NCBI GenBank assembly: GCA_009617715.1
Contig: VTFK01000187.1
Coordinates: 1-64,000, forward strand
Direction of reading: 5' to 3'
Length of the DNA: 64,000 nt
DNA from: Plectrocnemia conspersa
Taxonomy: Eukaryota; Arthropoda; Insecta; Trichoptera; Polycentropodidae
Below, piece after piece: positions 38,001-51,950 of the stretch. Within the stretch, counting starts at the first letter, position 1; every line of letters begins with the position of its first letter. The notes beneath the pieces are model-generated. The model saw nothing but the letters and a program-made list of their open reading frames with translations, searched no databases and was not told the origin of the DNA. A program made the translations under genes and the position numbers.

Positions 38001-39018
38001 TTCGAATATTAATAAGTGACATCTATTGATTATAAATTATTTTACACATACTAATTTATAGTTATTGATATATAATAGATGTCACCGATTCTCAGACTTT
38101 CAGTCTGTTGGTTAATATTTATGGTGGTAAAAATTTTAGCATCAAAAATTTTGCGGCCAAATTTGATGTGCACCAACACAGATATAACAAAATAAGTACT
38201 GAGGTCTCAACTACCAAGAACTACTTTAAAAAAATATAAAGAAAACGATATACATTTTGGGGTTACCTAATATATTTTAATTGTTATTGTAAATTTATTT
38301 TATATATTTTGTTTTTTGTGTTGTTTTTTCTGTGCAGTGTGTATTGGTGTATAGCTTATGTGCCTGTACATGTATTGAAATAAAAAAATATAATACACAC
38401 TTGAGAATAGTGTCGAAGAAAATTTTTTTAAATTAACGTTTTTTTAAACTAAATTAATTTCACTTAAAAATCAAAATAAGTTCGACTTTTACATTTATGG
38501 CTTATTGTCTGTTGGAATTGGTTGATTCAAAGAATTTATTAAGAGGAAATAATTTTTTTGGTGGAAAATGATTATCTATTATTAAACAACTACGCTAAAT
38601 ACCGAATAAACAAATAAAAAAACTGTTTTATTCAGAAAAACGGTTCAACCATAAGTTAAATTTAAAACAATAATACTTTTATATTTTAAGTTTTTTTTTA
38701 AGTAGAGTAAATCGGTAATAAAAAAGTAGTGATAAATAGGCTAAGAATAATATTCTGACATTTTTGTCTATACCATGAATTGTCCGCTACTATTTTTTCT
38801 TCCCGAGGTTAGCTTGCCGTTGATTTTTCAACGGACACTATTTTGAGTAATACATATTATATAATCCTTTATAATATATCATATTCTACCTCTTACATAT
38901 TTAAAGCGTATTCAGACATTTATAAAATTGGGTCGGCTTATTTTGTCAGCGAATACGTCCTGTTATAGCCTATTATTACCCAAATTACTGACCGAAATTA
39001 CCTTTTTTACCAAGGTGC

Positions 39019-39034
39019 CTCTCTCTCTCTCTCT
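39019..39034 (+). repeat. (CT)8 microsatellite
   Basis: Eight perfect CT units, followed by TT. It borders the CpG-richer block at 39060-39260. Confidence 0.85.
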
Positions 39035-39464
39035 TTGGAAATATTTTATTTAAACCTCGCGATTTAGGGAGCAATGTGATCAATTCACTTCACCTTGCTA
39101 GCGGGCGGGTCGCATAAGCCACCGCGGGGAAGAAAGACAAATGCGAGAAAAAATAGAGAAAAAGCGACGTACATTTGTAATCCCCTTTTGTATAGTTCAA
39201 TTTCATGTTACGTTAACGGATCAACGTGTACGGCCAAATGCACAGGATGATTGTGGTATTAGGCTAAAGATATTTATATTTTTTCTTCCTCTCACGTTAT
39301 TCATTGTAAATTGAGTTAGCTCACAAATATAACACTTATTATAAGCAATAACCTAGATATAAAGATTTTTAAATTTACCGAACATTCAGTTAAATTAAAA
39401 TTTTTTCATAAGTTAATTTGCTTCTAAAATCTATTCAAAGACTCTTCAAAAAACATTTTATTAA

Positions 39465-40060
39465 AATGGTCGGTGACAGCTCGTGGGTGATAGTGGCTAC
39501 CTGTCAAAAAAATATTTCACCCCTTCAGGAGCTCCGCAGGGTTCCAACTTGTGACCATTATTATTTTTATTATTGTTTTTAAATTACATAAAAATTTTTA
39601 ACCCGCTGTTTTTACAGACCAATCTGGATTCTTTATAAATATGGGCTGTTGACATTTTACATTTCAGTATTGGAAAGTGCTATGTCGTATTTATTGTTAG
39701 TGGAGTTTTCTTATAACTTAGGTCAACTGGATAGATATATTTATATTGATCTCAGAGTTACGCTAAAAGGGTAGTGAAAATTCTCTCTATATTTCAATAT
39801 TATTTGTGAGTATATAAAGATGGTCGAATGATATATTAACGTATACGTTTTAATTTGATAAATCATCAGTGAGTCACGTTCTTTAACACTAGTTCGTAGC
39901 GATCTTAAAACATGAATCTGAATTTGAAACTCCTTCGAAGGCAAATATTATATAATAATATGATTGAAAAAATCCAGAAAAGATTCTAAGAGTTCAGTTA
40001 TGGAAATGATGTAAAACTTTCAGATGTTCATTTTCGGCGATCGTTAACAAGAGGGTAAAA
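39465..40060 (+). mobile_element. Jockey/CR1-type retrotransposon relic: RT fragment
   Basis: A plus-strand, multiply broken reading: PSGAPQGSNL, a stop, then PLLFLLLF (RT palm, GVPQGS and GPLLF). About 120 bases later comes a stretch like the N-x-x-K-C region. At about 39710 YNLGQLDRYIYIDLRVTLKG matches the L-x-R-v-x-x-v-x-D-L-G-V-x-x-D block, and at about 39962 MIEKIQKRF matches the I-E-x-I-Q-k-r-F-l block. The order and spacing of four conserved blocks make the assignment secure despite the stops. The 3' end and element termini are not visible. Confidence 0.72.
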
Positions 40061-42239
40061 ATAACAATAGTATTTTTGGGCATTTGGGAATATTTTTTCG
40101 GCCGTTTTATCGATACTTTTTTGTCTTAGGTATTTTGACAGATATATTTTGGGAATTCCTTTCTTTTGTACCGTTTCATGTCTTTCTCGATTTAAAAAAA
40201 ATTAACATAAAACTCCAGACTTTCTCAATTTATACTAAAAAGGTTTTCTAAAATGAGCACAAATTTATATTAAAAAATGTTTGCACCTACTAAAATAAAA
40301 AAAAACTATGAAAAAAAAATAGTTTTTTGTATTAGTTTTAAATTTTCTTAACAGCTCATTGCTTTAACTATTTTTTTTACAAAAGTTTGACTATAGTGCC
40401 ATTAGAAACTACTTATAACTTTTTTACCAGAAAATATATTTAAACTAATTAAAACGAATATTTTTAATTTAGATAATTCGGAATTGGGTACTAAAATAGT
40501 GAATTATGAGAATATTGATGACAATTTCATTAATATGACAGCGTTGACAATTGAATAAGAATTAAAAAAATAACAAATAAGTCGTCAGAATGTTTCTTCA
40601 ATAAAAAATAATAAACGTAGTCGAGGAAATGAATTTAAGATTTAGAAACCAACTAGAACGCAAACTCGTAATTTCAATATGTTTTATGAATTTTTATGCA
40701 GAATAAAGTCAACAATAATGAAAAATGAGAGACATAAATTATTACTAAAATTAAAAATATATTATCTGATTTATTCCTAAGGGCATTGTTCTTTTGGACA
40801 GCAAAAATTTAATATGTTTTTTTACTTTTATAACATAATTTTACAGGTACTGTTTTGTATAAATAATCAAAATTGCGTTTTTTATGTTGTTATATATAAT
40901 GATGTTATTATTATTTTTATTTTATGCTTTTTACACACATATTTACATTTAAAAATATTTATTAAAAAAAAATTTCTATGATTTTACCGATAAATATTTT
41001 TATTCGAGTTTCGATTCCCGGAAATTTCCGGTTCTAGATTTTTTGTCTCGTTTTCTGGGACTTTATACTTAAAAAAATTAAGACTAGAAAATCATTAATT
41101 TAGTTAAATTTAAAAGCTTTAGAGAACTCTTGTTTACCTCTTTATTAATTTTTGTCACTAAGGGAGCGTTTTGTAAGTATTTTTGTATCATTAGATAAAA
41201 CATTTAATTAGTGAAATAAATATATTTTTTAAGCAATTCCTAAATAATAAAAATGTTTAAACTGAGAAACTTTGAGTAACTACGTATATATATAATCCAT
41301 AGTTTCAAATAAAAGTTTTCATCTAAAAGAAAATATATGTTAAACATTTTTATAAACTAACTATCTGTAGTAAATCATTATTTAAATCTGGCGGTTTATC
41401 CAATTCACCTAAATAATAATATACATATAATTTGAAATATTTGTATGTATGTTTGTAGTATATATATATATATATAAATATATATAGGTAAATCGGAATG
41501 TAAGCCATCAGATTCGAATGACGATTCACTACACAATGATCGGCTATTGATACAAGACAATCGACTGTGCTAAATGGCACTGATTCGGATATTAACAGAG
41601 ATACTGCTTCCATGCATAATTTATACGCGTATGTAGAGAGAGAGATGCAAGTCATTTATTGATTAGCTAATTTGATTAAATAGATTATATCGGATAACTT
41701 GTACAATATTGTAGCTATATACAAAGGTATTTGAGAATTAATACTTGATACATAAACGGAGCTTAAAGCAATTATATCAGACTAGTAAACATGTTATGTA
41801 TTTAAATTTCTCACGTATAGCTTAAAATACGTATTCAAAGCTATGAAAAAGAAAGCCAAAATACTAATAATAGCAAATAGTGATTTACAGCGAAGATCTT
41901 TGATCTAGTTAAAATGATTTATGTAAGGCAAACACGCGGAATGATATTTATTCTATTTACATTTGTTTCAGACGAAATATTTTGGTACTTGTATAATTTT
42001 GCCTGCACAACGAAGATATCAAGTGATGTGCTTATCGCATGGGACATGAAAAGCTTAACGTGTGATGTCTAAAATGATTATTTAAGCTTAATCTGTATGT
42101 AACAGTGACACGTACTTCACGTGTATGTAATTAAAAATATATTTTATTATAAATTAAAATGACTTTTGTTAAACAATGATATATAATGTAATTGTATAGA
42201 TTTTTTAACTCTTGCATATATTTTATATGTAGATAATTA
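40061..42239. other. Noncoding, AT-rich
   Basis: No gene seen. At about 41019-41036 there is a perfect 14-bp palindrome CCGGAAATTTCCGG preceded by TTCCCGGAA, a STAT-like TTCnnnGAA arrangement. A short (TA)n run lies at 41458-41475. Confidence 0.5.
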
Positions 42240-42500
42240 TAAAAGTTTGCAACCTGATAATAATATAAAAATTTTATTTTTCAATATATTCTCCATGATA
42301 TTTGACACATTTTTTTAGAAATGTTCCAGTGGTTTTATCCTACCCTCGAAGAGCTATTCCTCAAATCAACTGAAATAGTTGTATATTGCCAAATCTAACT
42401 TATCATTTGAAAAAACCTTTTGCCAAGAAAGATTCTATAAAGCTTTGGAAACGAAAGTCACACGAAGCTAAATCAAGCAAATGTGACAAAGCTTTTATTA
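42240..42500 (-). mobile_element. mariner transposase relic, C-terminus
   Basis: On the minus strand the broken frame reads ALSHLLDLASCDFRF, FIESFLAKGFF, and after stops and shifts a segment ending FLKKCVKYHGEYIEK and a stop. This matches the C-terminus of mariner transposases (Y-S-P-D-L-A-P-C-D-x-x-L-F, K-x-x-L-x-G-x-x-F, then W-x-x-C-x-x-x-x-G-x-Y-x-E). The third catalytic aspartate position is retained as D in LDLA. The sequence beyond the stop, ATTATCAGGTTGCAAAC, may be its terminal repeat. The N-terminal two-thirds are absent. Confidence 0.65.
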
Positions 42501-45500
42501 TTAAAACAATTATACTAATGATATTTTTTTATATTTGCTTTATTTATACGATTATTTTAGTTTATTTGATTAAAAAGTTTAGTATATTATTAGAACTTTT
42601 ATCATTAACTAATTAGTTAATGATAATAATCAGAGATATGCATCTTCTGAAAATAGTTTAATTGCGTGAAATAAACCCTTAACAAACGCGGAATCTATCA
42701 TGCCAATAGCTTATTCATACATAATTCATCGATTAGGATATGAAATGTTCATTCACATGAGATGACTATATTCTTTGCAACTTTATACCCCTTTAAAGCT
42801 ATTTATAGCATAGTGATTTTTTGGGTTATTCATTGCGGTATTTGCAGAAATTTTGTATGGTTATAATTAAATAAAGTTTATTACCTAAAATATATTTATT
42901 ATTCTGTCATTAAACACTTTTATTAACAAAAAAAAATATTACAACGCAGTTTTTATTTCTATCGATTTGACTTGTGATAAAACTTGTGTTTCATTACCTC
43001 AGTAAAGGTTGTAAAAATATTACAAACATATTAGGTCTGAAACATCCGAATGTATTATTTATGGATTGGTATTAGATTCGTTGAATAACTAACATCATCA
43101 CATTTTTTATAACCGCACTGTTGGTTTTCTCTGTAAAAAAGGCATTGTTGTCCACTTTAAATATTACCGTTATAAATTCGAAGCGATTTCTTTATGGGAT
43201 CGGTCGCCGCGAAAATAAAGAAATATTCACCCCTATTTTTTTTCATCCCACGCTCTCTCACTCTAGTATGTCGCGCGTGTATTGCACACGTTTTCCACTT
43301 TTGTCCCGGCACGTATCCGATATATTCCTTTTCATATTTGGGTTTCATTTAGTCGCCGCCATTTTTCTTTGTTCCACTTACTTTGTCGCCGTATATCACC
43401 CACCCGTCAATTATTTCAAGCGAAGGCCCGAATTCCTGTCGGATACGGCCCACATTTATGATAATGTAATTACAATTGCAAATGGGCGATCGTCTTGAAT
43501 CGATTCATTACGCGTTAATGCGTTTTTATCTTAGGAATCTATTTTAAACAATTACTCGACATGTAAGATAAATTCGTAAAGAAAGAAAATAATAAAAAAA
43601 TAAATTAATTCTTCTCTATTCTATACAATTTAATTTATCATTTATTCAGGGTCTGTCGGAACCCAATTAGTACCATGCTATGGATTATTTTATTATGTTT
43701 TTGTGGCAACTATTCGATTCAATTGGATGCTGTGTATTTTTAATATTGTCCTTTCAAAAGTATATATTATTCACGCACTTTTGTAAAAAATATATCAAAT
43801 ATTAAACACGCGTTGCAAACACTTAGTATTAATGTATTGATTGATTGGAGTAGTCTACAACACAATACTTTTATCCACATATATAAAATAGATTTATAAA
43901 AATAAACAGGGAATTCAACTCAGTGTATAAGTTTCTTGTCAGTTCACTGCGGATATATTTATTTATATTGAAGAATAACTTGTTCCATATATAAAACATT
44001 TTTTAGCACGAGTAGTCTTTTCTGTTTATATGATTTAATAACAAAACGTATAATACCTACTGAAATACAAACCGTACAAATGATTTATTGTGCAATTTTA
44101 GTTTATAGATAAATATTTTAATATACACTTTAAAATTTACATTGATATTTAGTTTTTGTCTGTATAGAGGCGTTTTTATATATTTTACTTGTAGGTACAA
44201 TTGCTAACGATTTATAATTCCGGATTTATATTGGTAATTAATAATCCTGTAAATAAATACTTTAATACATTCTCTCATGCTTATCTAATCTAATTTAATT
44301 TTTTTATGATATTAAATTATGAATGGTAAATTAAATAAAATGATTTCATAATAAAACGCAAATTTAAAAATAAAAAACTATTTTAGAAAATTTGCTAATA
44401 CTCCAATATTTCTAATTAATTTGACCAAAAGCATGTTATAAAAATATTAGCTAAAACTATAACTTTTATATACTTTACTTTATTTTTATCTTAACTTAAT
44501 TATTTAATTTTTGTTTTTTTAACAAAAAAAAGAGTTTTTTTAAGTTTCAAAATTAAATAACACCGTAAATTTATAAATGATCCTATGAGAATTTTTTTAA
44601 TAATTCACACGTGATACATATATATATACAATAGATTATCAGATATTTATATCTATATGTACTTTTTTTTTGTTCATATGAACTTTAGTGATTTTTAATT
44701 CCTATATATTTTACACAATATAATTGACTTGAGCGTTAAATATACTTAATTTTTAAAGTCTGATTTATATTTTACTGCTGTGTTGAATTGTTGTTTATAA
44801 TTCTAGATTCTATGTAATTCTGCCAAAGCTTATTATGATTTATATATTATGTACTAATTGCCACTAGTATATGATTATTAGGCAGTATCATTGTAATTAT
44901 ATAATATATTTTTAAGATAATACGTTTCATACTAAATTTATGTTTAATAATATGCGAGATATACCATACAATCCTTGTCATACGTATATTTTTTATTTAC
45001 TTAGAAAAAAAGTAACATACCCAAGCTCTTATTGCAGAGATAAACAATGCCTAAACTCGGGCGTATTACACAATATAATAAATACATAAGATTAGGATCC
45101 GGGGTGGTTGTGTGTGTAATATTGTAATTTACAAGTGTACGTGTAAAGCACCTCCTACACGTTCTGGGGTGTGTAATAAAAAATAATTCGTCTCTGAGGT
45201 GTAATTAGCCCTTTCATTAACATAAAAAATAATTGCAATTTATGTGAAGGCAATAGGCGTTGCGAACTTCATCACGCACGTATTAACTAAACGTTGCGAA
45301 TGATAATTATGTTGTCAGAGTCATAATATGTTTCACGTACACGTGCATTTAAAAGTACGAGTTTCAACATAAAAAATATTAAAAACGAGCTCAGACCTGG
45401 TAAGAGGAAATTGAAAAGCTCGACACCAAATAAAAATATAAACCAAATATATATTATAATATAAATCGATAATAGGCCATGTTGTGCTTCTTGGTAATAC

Positions 45501-47400
45501 CTAATTAGGATAATAACTTTGTTAGAATACGGTGATTAATTTATAAGGTAACGTGAATCAAATACACCTACTCATGTCTCAAGAATACTATTATATATAA
45601 TTAGGAGTGGCAAATAAGAAAGCCTCGAGCTTTGTCATGTATTAAGAATGAGTTTCTTAAAATAAGTATTTAAGATACATATGTCTACATATAACACAGT
45701 AAGACATTTCCGCCATTTTATTTACATAAATTTGCAATTTAAAATAATATAATGTAATTTTAAGTTACTAAATCCATTACAAATTACACTAATAAAATGA
45801 TATTGGTTATTTTTAATAATACCATAATGTCTTAAAAAAAATTATTATGTAATGAGAGTATGATAATGATAATTTAATTATGCGAATGCAGATGTTATTT
45901 ATTATAAACGTGAATTATAAAAATATTTTAATTAAAAGCTGAAAAAGTTCAACGCATATTTTTGTATTTTATTTATTACATTTACAAGAACTCTGGTCTA
46001 AAAGTTTTCGGTTCAAACACATTTTTGTATTATGAATTTGACACGAGGAACAAAATCAGAAGTTTGTACTTTGCGAGTTGTGTATCAACGATACATAAAT
46101 CACATACCATTATTTTTCGCGTAGCTACAAAAATAAAATAAAATATGTGTTGTAATTTTTGTTATATATGATACAGTACATATTTTTTTAATAAAAACAA
46201 ATTAGATGTAGTGTTCAATAAAGAGAGATACAAGACAAAAAAAATTGATAAAAAATCGATATCCCATTTTAATTCAGTGTTTTCCCACCATAAAATTTTA
46301 AACAATCAAAATTTCACTATTTTACCAGCTTAAACTACTAATTATTAATTTAATATTTTTCCACTGTATTTTAAACATGTAAATAGGTTAAAAATATTTT
46401 TTATATTTAAGATATTCCATTATATAAAATAGTAATCGATCGTAAGTTTATCAAATAATTATTTTATAATATTATACATGAATAAAATGGTATGTTTTTA
46501 ATTATTTGCGTAACATAGACTATACAGAATGTACTTACATAGATATGTACGTATGTAATAACAAAAACAAGTCAAAACCAAAATTATCTAGGCGTACCCC
46601 TTTTTGTGCGATGATAAAACACAAATTTCACAAACTTCAAAGATGAACTCATATCCGTTTCCCAATTTTGGTTACAGCACACCCATCAAGAGCAGATATT
46701 GTGTTTTCAATATGATGAAAATAATTCTCGATATCCCATTTTATTATCTTGTTTTGCGCGCGTGTGGGTTTCGTGCCCAGAAGCGCGTTTTTACAAAGGG
46801 TCTTCTAAATTGATATGCGGATAAAATAATATTTTCTTCCACGTGTTGCGCATGAAATGTCGGATTTTTTCAACGTATCTGATAGATCATAATAAAATAA
46901 TATACTTATTTTGAATCAAAATAATACACAACATTTTGACTGCGTCACAATAACAATAAATTTGTAGTGTTTTTTTGCTATAAATCATATTTCAATTTAA
47001 TTTGTTTTTTCATATAAAGTAAAAAAAAATATTGCGAAAATAATTTTATAATGATTGATTGATAACATATATTATGTAAAGTGAATATTTATTACATTTA
47101 AAGCCAAAGTAAAAATTGGCAAAAATGTTAATTATTTTGTCAATAAAATAAATTTACTTTTGTATGAATTATATATTAAAAATGTATTATATTTTAGAAC
47201 CATGAACTTGACAAGTAAACCACCACAGATGCAAAACTTTTATTTTTGTCAGTAAAAAAACTTGTTTTATGGTTAAAAGCGCCATAAAAAATATTTACAA
47301 TGCGGCGAAAAGTTGCTAGGTCATATCGTACATAGCAAATGGGATCAGCTAGGTGCATTGCAATGACCATTCGGGCTATTGTATTGACAGCACATTAGAA
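42501..47400. other. Noncoding with two CpG-richer blocks
   Basis: Blocks at about 43180-43520 and 45090-45370 are GC-richer with many CG dinucleotides. The first contains an open frame of 125 codons on the plus strand (43121-43498), but its composition and lack of any recognisable domain argue against a gene. The second includes CACGTGCATTT and ACGTGTAAAG. 43550-45050 and 45500-46550 are AT-rich and featureless. Confidence 0.5.
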
Positions 47401-47411
47401 TGCGAAATGAC

Positions 47412-47875
47412 AAGTTGTTAGATTGCCAAATTTTCAACTTTTCTAAGCTAAGAAAACAGATAAACAATAACATATATAATAATGCAAACAAATCTTCGTA
47501 ATTAGCCGTTGTAAATGAAGGCTATTTAGCTACTTAGAAATCTGCCACAGTCAAGTGAAACGTATAAAAGTAGATACATAGCGCGTATATGTACACTTCC
47601 ATTTGAATTCGCTTCCGCTAGAACTTATACAAGAACTTCTACCTGAGTTCCCTAACTAGGGCTTACGAGATAATTGGTTTCGAGTTCATCTGAACTTGAA
47701 ACCAATTAGACTACGTCGACCATCGACACTGAGAAGACCAAGAACTCTCACGTCAACTCTGGAACACCTATGACTTAAAACAGACCAGACTACGAGGACT
47801 TAATAATTATATAAACTTTATGTGAATTTATTTATAAATTGTTGCAGACTAATAATTTATAACAAATAAATAATA
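47412..47875 (+). other. Promoter- and polyA-like module, possible solo LTR
   Basis: TATAAAAG sits at 47563-47570. It is followed by about 250 bases of unusually balanced, C-rich sequence, and then AATAAATAATAAA near 47861. A hairpin (47671-47708) lies between. This layout resembles the U3-R-U5 of an insect LTR, but clear TG...CA ends and a target-site duplication were not found. Confidence 0.25.
47671..47708. repeat. Near-perfect hairpin, 18-bp arms
   Basis: TAATTGGTTTCGAGTTCA and TGAACTTGAAACCAATTA are inverse copies with one G/T difference and a 2-base loop. The loop is too tight for a typical precursor microRNA. Confidence 0.75.
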
Positions 47876-50800
47876 AACATTTATAATACATATATATTAT
47901 AACTTCATATCTATAAAATTAATACACTATGATACTTGTTAATGACAAATATTTTATGAAAATATAATTAATTTATATTTATAAGAGTTAAAAAAAATCA
48001 ACAATATCTATAACACTTCATTAATATAAAATTAATAATATTTAATAAATTTAAAAACATCGTTTTGAAATTAATACATCTTTTACATAATGTAAAAAAA
48101 GTGTTGAGAAATATTACTGTATTAAATTACTAATTATTTAAATAACTAGAGAATCTATTTTTAGTAGTATATGCAAATAAAAAATAAATTTAATCTTGAA
48201 AAGTCAAATTTAATATACGTTTATATTATATACTATTAAAAAATATATGAGTTACTACTTGGAAATAATTTAATCAATTTAGTTAAAGATTACTTAATTC
48301 TAATAATTCACAAACATATGTAGTAATAATAATAAAAAAAAATTAATAACCTGAATATTTTAAACTGTAAAAATCAATATTAAAAAAACAATGAAATAAT
48401 TCATATTTTTAACTAGTTAATAGATCTTATTAAATTAAAATACAATTATATTTCTATCAACGCTTTTATCTTTCGTTTCTTATTCATTTAGAGTTAGAAG
48501 CAATTAGTTGATAACAATAATTTTTTGTTGTGTGATTTGCTTTATCAATGGCATACACTTGAAATAAGCTTAAATTTAATGATTTTTTTTCTGTATCATT
48601 AACGGTTACGAAGGAATCACCTTTTTATGGGCTTAAAATTTATAAGCTATTTTAAATGAGTGCTGTGTCCATTACTGTGATGACCTTTGAATAAAACGAT
48701 AAAGACGACGTGAATTGGGATTTTTGTTGTTATTTTATATAGAGTTATGAGTTCATTGGCAGTATTTTTATATAGTTATATCTATGGCATTAAATCTAAA
48801 TTGGCTTAGGTAAAAAATATATCAACAAATCTACATCTAAGTTAAAATTTATTATTGCAATAAAAATCTCGTATCTATCAATTTTAGTAATAAAAAAGCG
48901 TTTCAAGAAAAATTAACAACTCCATTGTCATTTATACACAATATTTTATAATGCTTAAAAATACCTATTTTATTTAAGGATCTGTCAGAAAGAAAATATG
49001 TGATCGTAGAACTAAAGCACACATTGTTTTGTGCTTTTTATAAAGTTTTAAATAAGACAATTTACGCATAGTACTATTATTCTCTTAAAAGTAAATTTAT
49101 AAGACCGTACTTTATTAATGGTAGAAAAAAATTGTAATCATATTTTAACTTATAAAATAATATTTATTTATTAACTATGTATTTATATATATATATATAT
49201 AATATTGTTCCCAAACAATAAACATTTACCCTAACGTAGATATTTCATGCAATATTTACATTGCTTTGGTGCTGAAATTTATTTGCACAATTTATGGGAG
49301 GCTCCGATCGTTCGGCATAGGTCCCCACCTTCTAGAGCCTCGGCTCTAATTGCCTAATATTGTTTTCTCTCGTTGTCCTTAATAATATATGAACAATCTA
49401 ATTTAATGCGTCGCAATCAAGGGCCCAGGGAAGCGTCCCTTGCTACCGCTAATGGTCGCGTGCCTTTTCGAAAATAAAAAAATAAATACACATACACACG
49501 ACAATCCACCCTTTTGGCGGAAAGGGCCGGACCCTTAATTACTTTTCGGACCGCGTGTAAATATTTATGAAAGCCGAACACAATTTGCATGGCGACCGTA
49601 TGCATCAAAGGATTCGCTTAGGACCCGTTTTGAATTCCCAAACGGGGAGGCCCCGACGGCGATATGAATTTTGGGGACCTCTAAGAGATTATTTGCATCG
49701 TAAAGCAGTCGGCTAACACTCGGAAAGTATCGGTTGCTGCACGTCCGGATGCAGCCGGGAACTCCGATGCAGATTAGGCGAATTTTCAGGCGAAAACTAG
49801 GACACGGACGAGTTTACCTGAAACAGTTTACAAAGGATTTCAGCTCACGAGATAAATGTATGCGCGACGGAGTCGTTAAACGGCGCTCGTGTGATGAAAC
49901 CGTGTTAACGAGGGCCAATGGACTAATTTGGATTACGAGCGTGTGCTAAATGTTTACGACTATGATTTGTTCGATGGAGGAATTGTATGTTTAGATACAA
50001 AATTAAAATCGCCAGTGTTTCTGCCATGTAACATCCATTTGTGCTGGTATTTGTTTTATCATCATTTCCCAAACTAAAATGTGTGGCCTGCCACTGATTT
50101 TTGTCTATTATTAATATTTATAATATCATATTATTAATTTACTATACATTCGTAGATTTTACTAGACAAGCAAATATATACCTTTCACATAAAAAAGAAA
50201 ATCTTATAAATATATTAAATAATAATACAAGTATTAAGAGTTACTTTGCTTAGAGAACTTTTTCTCTGTAGATATATGTCAGTAATCAGTTGCGAGATAG
50301 TGTGTGAGTTCACAACGCAAGAGCGTGTTCTGTGCCAAAAGTTCATCATAATAAGCAGATAACATGTTACGCTCCTCATTGAGTCAGTATATTGTTGAAA
50401 TGATTATTTATATTATTTTTTCTATGGAGACTGTGTGAATCATATTTAAATGCTTGAATATTTGAAAGAATGTTATTGTATTTGTTCTTAATTTATAATC
50501 GAATATGCGTCAAAATCTTACAATAAGCAGAATAAAAAAGTAAATCATAATAGAAATATTGACTGCTATGGAATTAAAATATAAGTATTTTTGTTTTTGT
50601 AAATTAATTGAGCAAATTACTTTATTTTTTTAGAAATATAAAATATATAATATTTTAAAAGATTAATAAATTTTAAAAGATGTTTGATTGACACATTTAC
50701 TATCTATAATTTTCTATTTTATGTACTTAATTGCTATTATTTTAGGAATTAATAAATAAATAAATAAAATTAGTTCGATTACGATTTTTAAATATAATTT

Positions 50801-51942
50801 GTATAACATTTAATAAATTAGATCTATAATTCGCTCTCACTAAACTTTTAAATTAAATATTTTTTCATTTATTAAATTATTTTTTTGATTAAAAAGTAAA
50901 TATGAATATTTTATTAAATTCCACATTGACAATAAGGTTTCCCAATAAAAAATTGCCTTAACGTGGCGTAATGATTTTTCCGCCAATTTTTCCAATTATG
51001 TTTCCTCTTGGAATTGAATAAATATAAAATCTCGGAAAATACAAGTTAACGAAATGAGAAATTACATTACCCCAGTGGTGAACTAAAACGTAATGCTTAT
51101 CGCTTTAAATTTTATTATTAAATATATTAGGGCAAGAAATCGTATTAAATTGGGTTCAGTATCGAAAACTTTGCACGCGATCAATCATGGTCAAAAACCA
51201 AAATATGGTTATCCTGGAATAATGCCGGGACTTATCTCGATCGTTGCTCATCCCGAAATGGATGGTCGATGGTCGTAAGCAAAGCCGTGTCGTGATTGAT
51301 CCGAAGAAGGAAAGCTCCAAAATGTCTATACAATGGAGACAATCGCCGTTATTGCGATTCGGCGTCAAAAAATAAACACATAATATAATCTTCTGTACAT
51401 ATACATATATTTTTGCTAAGACATCGGTTACTATTCCGACACCACTTAATCTATTTCAATGTTTAAGCTACAGTTTTGGGGTACATATTTTATAGTTTTT
51501 AAGTTATTATCCGCGTCAAGATATTATATTTATCGATCAACTTTGCGACTTAAAATTGTGGAGCTTGGTTAAGTTATACGTCTTTGTAAGCTTGTTTATT
51601 TTAGAGATACCTCAGCGAACAATGATTATATTAGTTCACTTCAGGCATATACACAATAAATCGCTGTATCATGGAAAATTATTATAAAATAATATTTCAT
51701 TGTCAAATATTGTCCGTTCGATTTTATTTATAATATTATATCGTACCTGTCTTACAATCGGAGAGTTCATAAAAGTAGTTAAAAGAACCTATATATATCG
51801 TTAAAAATGCGTTCAATAGATTTTGAGAACTCTTTTTTTTAAACTGATTTTACTAACACAAATAATACGATTAAAAGACAAATTGTCAAGCTGATTCAAT
51901 GATTGACTAATAAATATGGACATATGGTTGTACAAGTTATTA
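47876..51942. other. Noncoding; prominent GC-richer island at 49290-49940
   Basis: The block at 49290-49940 is the largest GC-richer island in the right half. It contains many CG dinucleotides, an octamer-like ATTTGCAT (about 49585), TTAATTA, and a small palindrome AGAGCC/GGCTCT at about 49336-49349. Open frames in it (63-71 codons) look accidental. It may be a conserved regulatory element. A smaller block lies at 51160-51370. The rest is AT-rich. Confidence 0.45.
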
Positions 51943-51950
51943 GTCTAGAT

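Larger units (their letters stand above)
34976..39464. other. Upstream noncoding region, first part
   Basis: No exon is supported. A GC- and CpG-richer block at about 35500-35800 includes a purine-rich run (GGAGAGGAGAGGAGAAAAAA) and stands out from the AT-rich surround; it may be a regulatory island near the gene's 5' end. A second block is at 39060-39260. 35900-38900 is very AT-rich and featureless apart from short hairpins. Confidence 0.5.

Noticed and set aside
43121..43498. Longest open frame in the window (125 codons, plus strand)
   Set aside because: Stretch of mixed composition with no recognisable domain, no splice or promoter context, and a comparable open frame on the other strand (43157-43348). 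Treated as a chance frame in a CpG-richer block.
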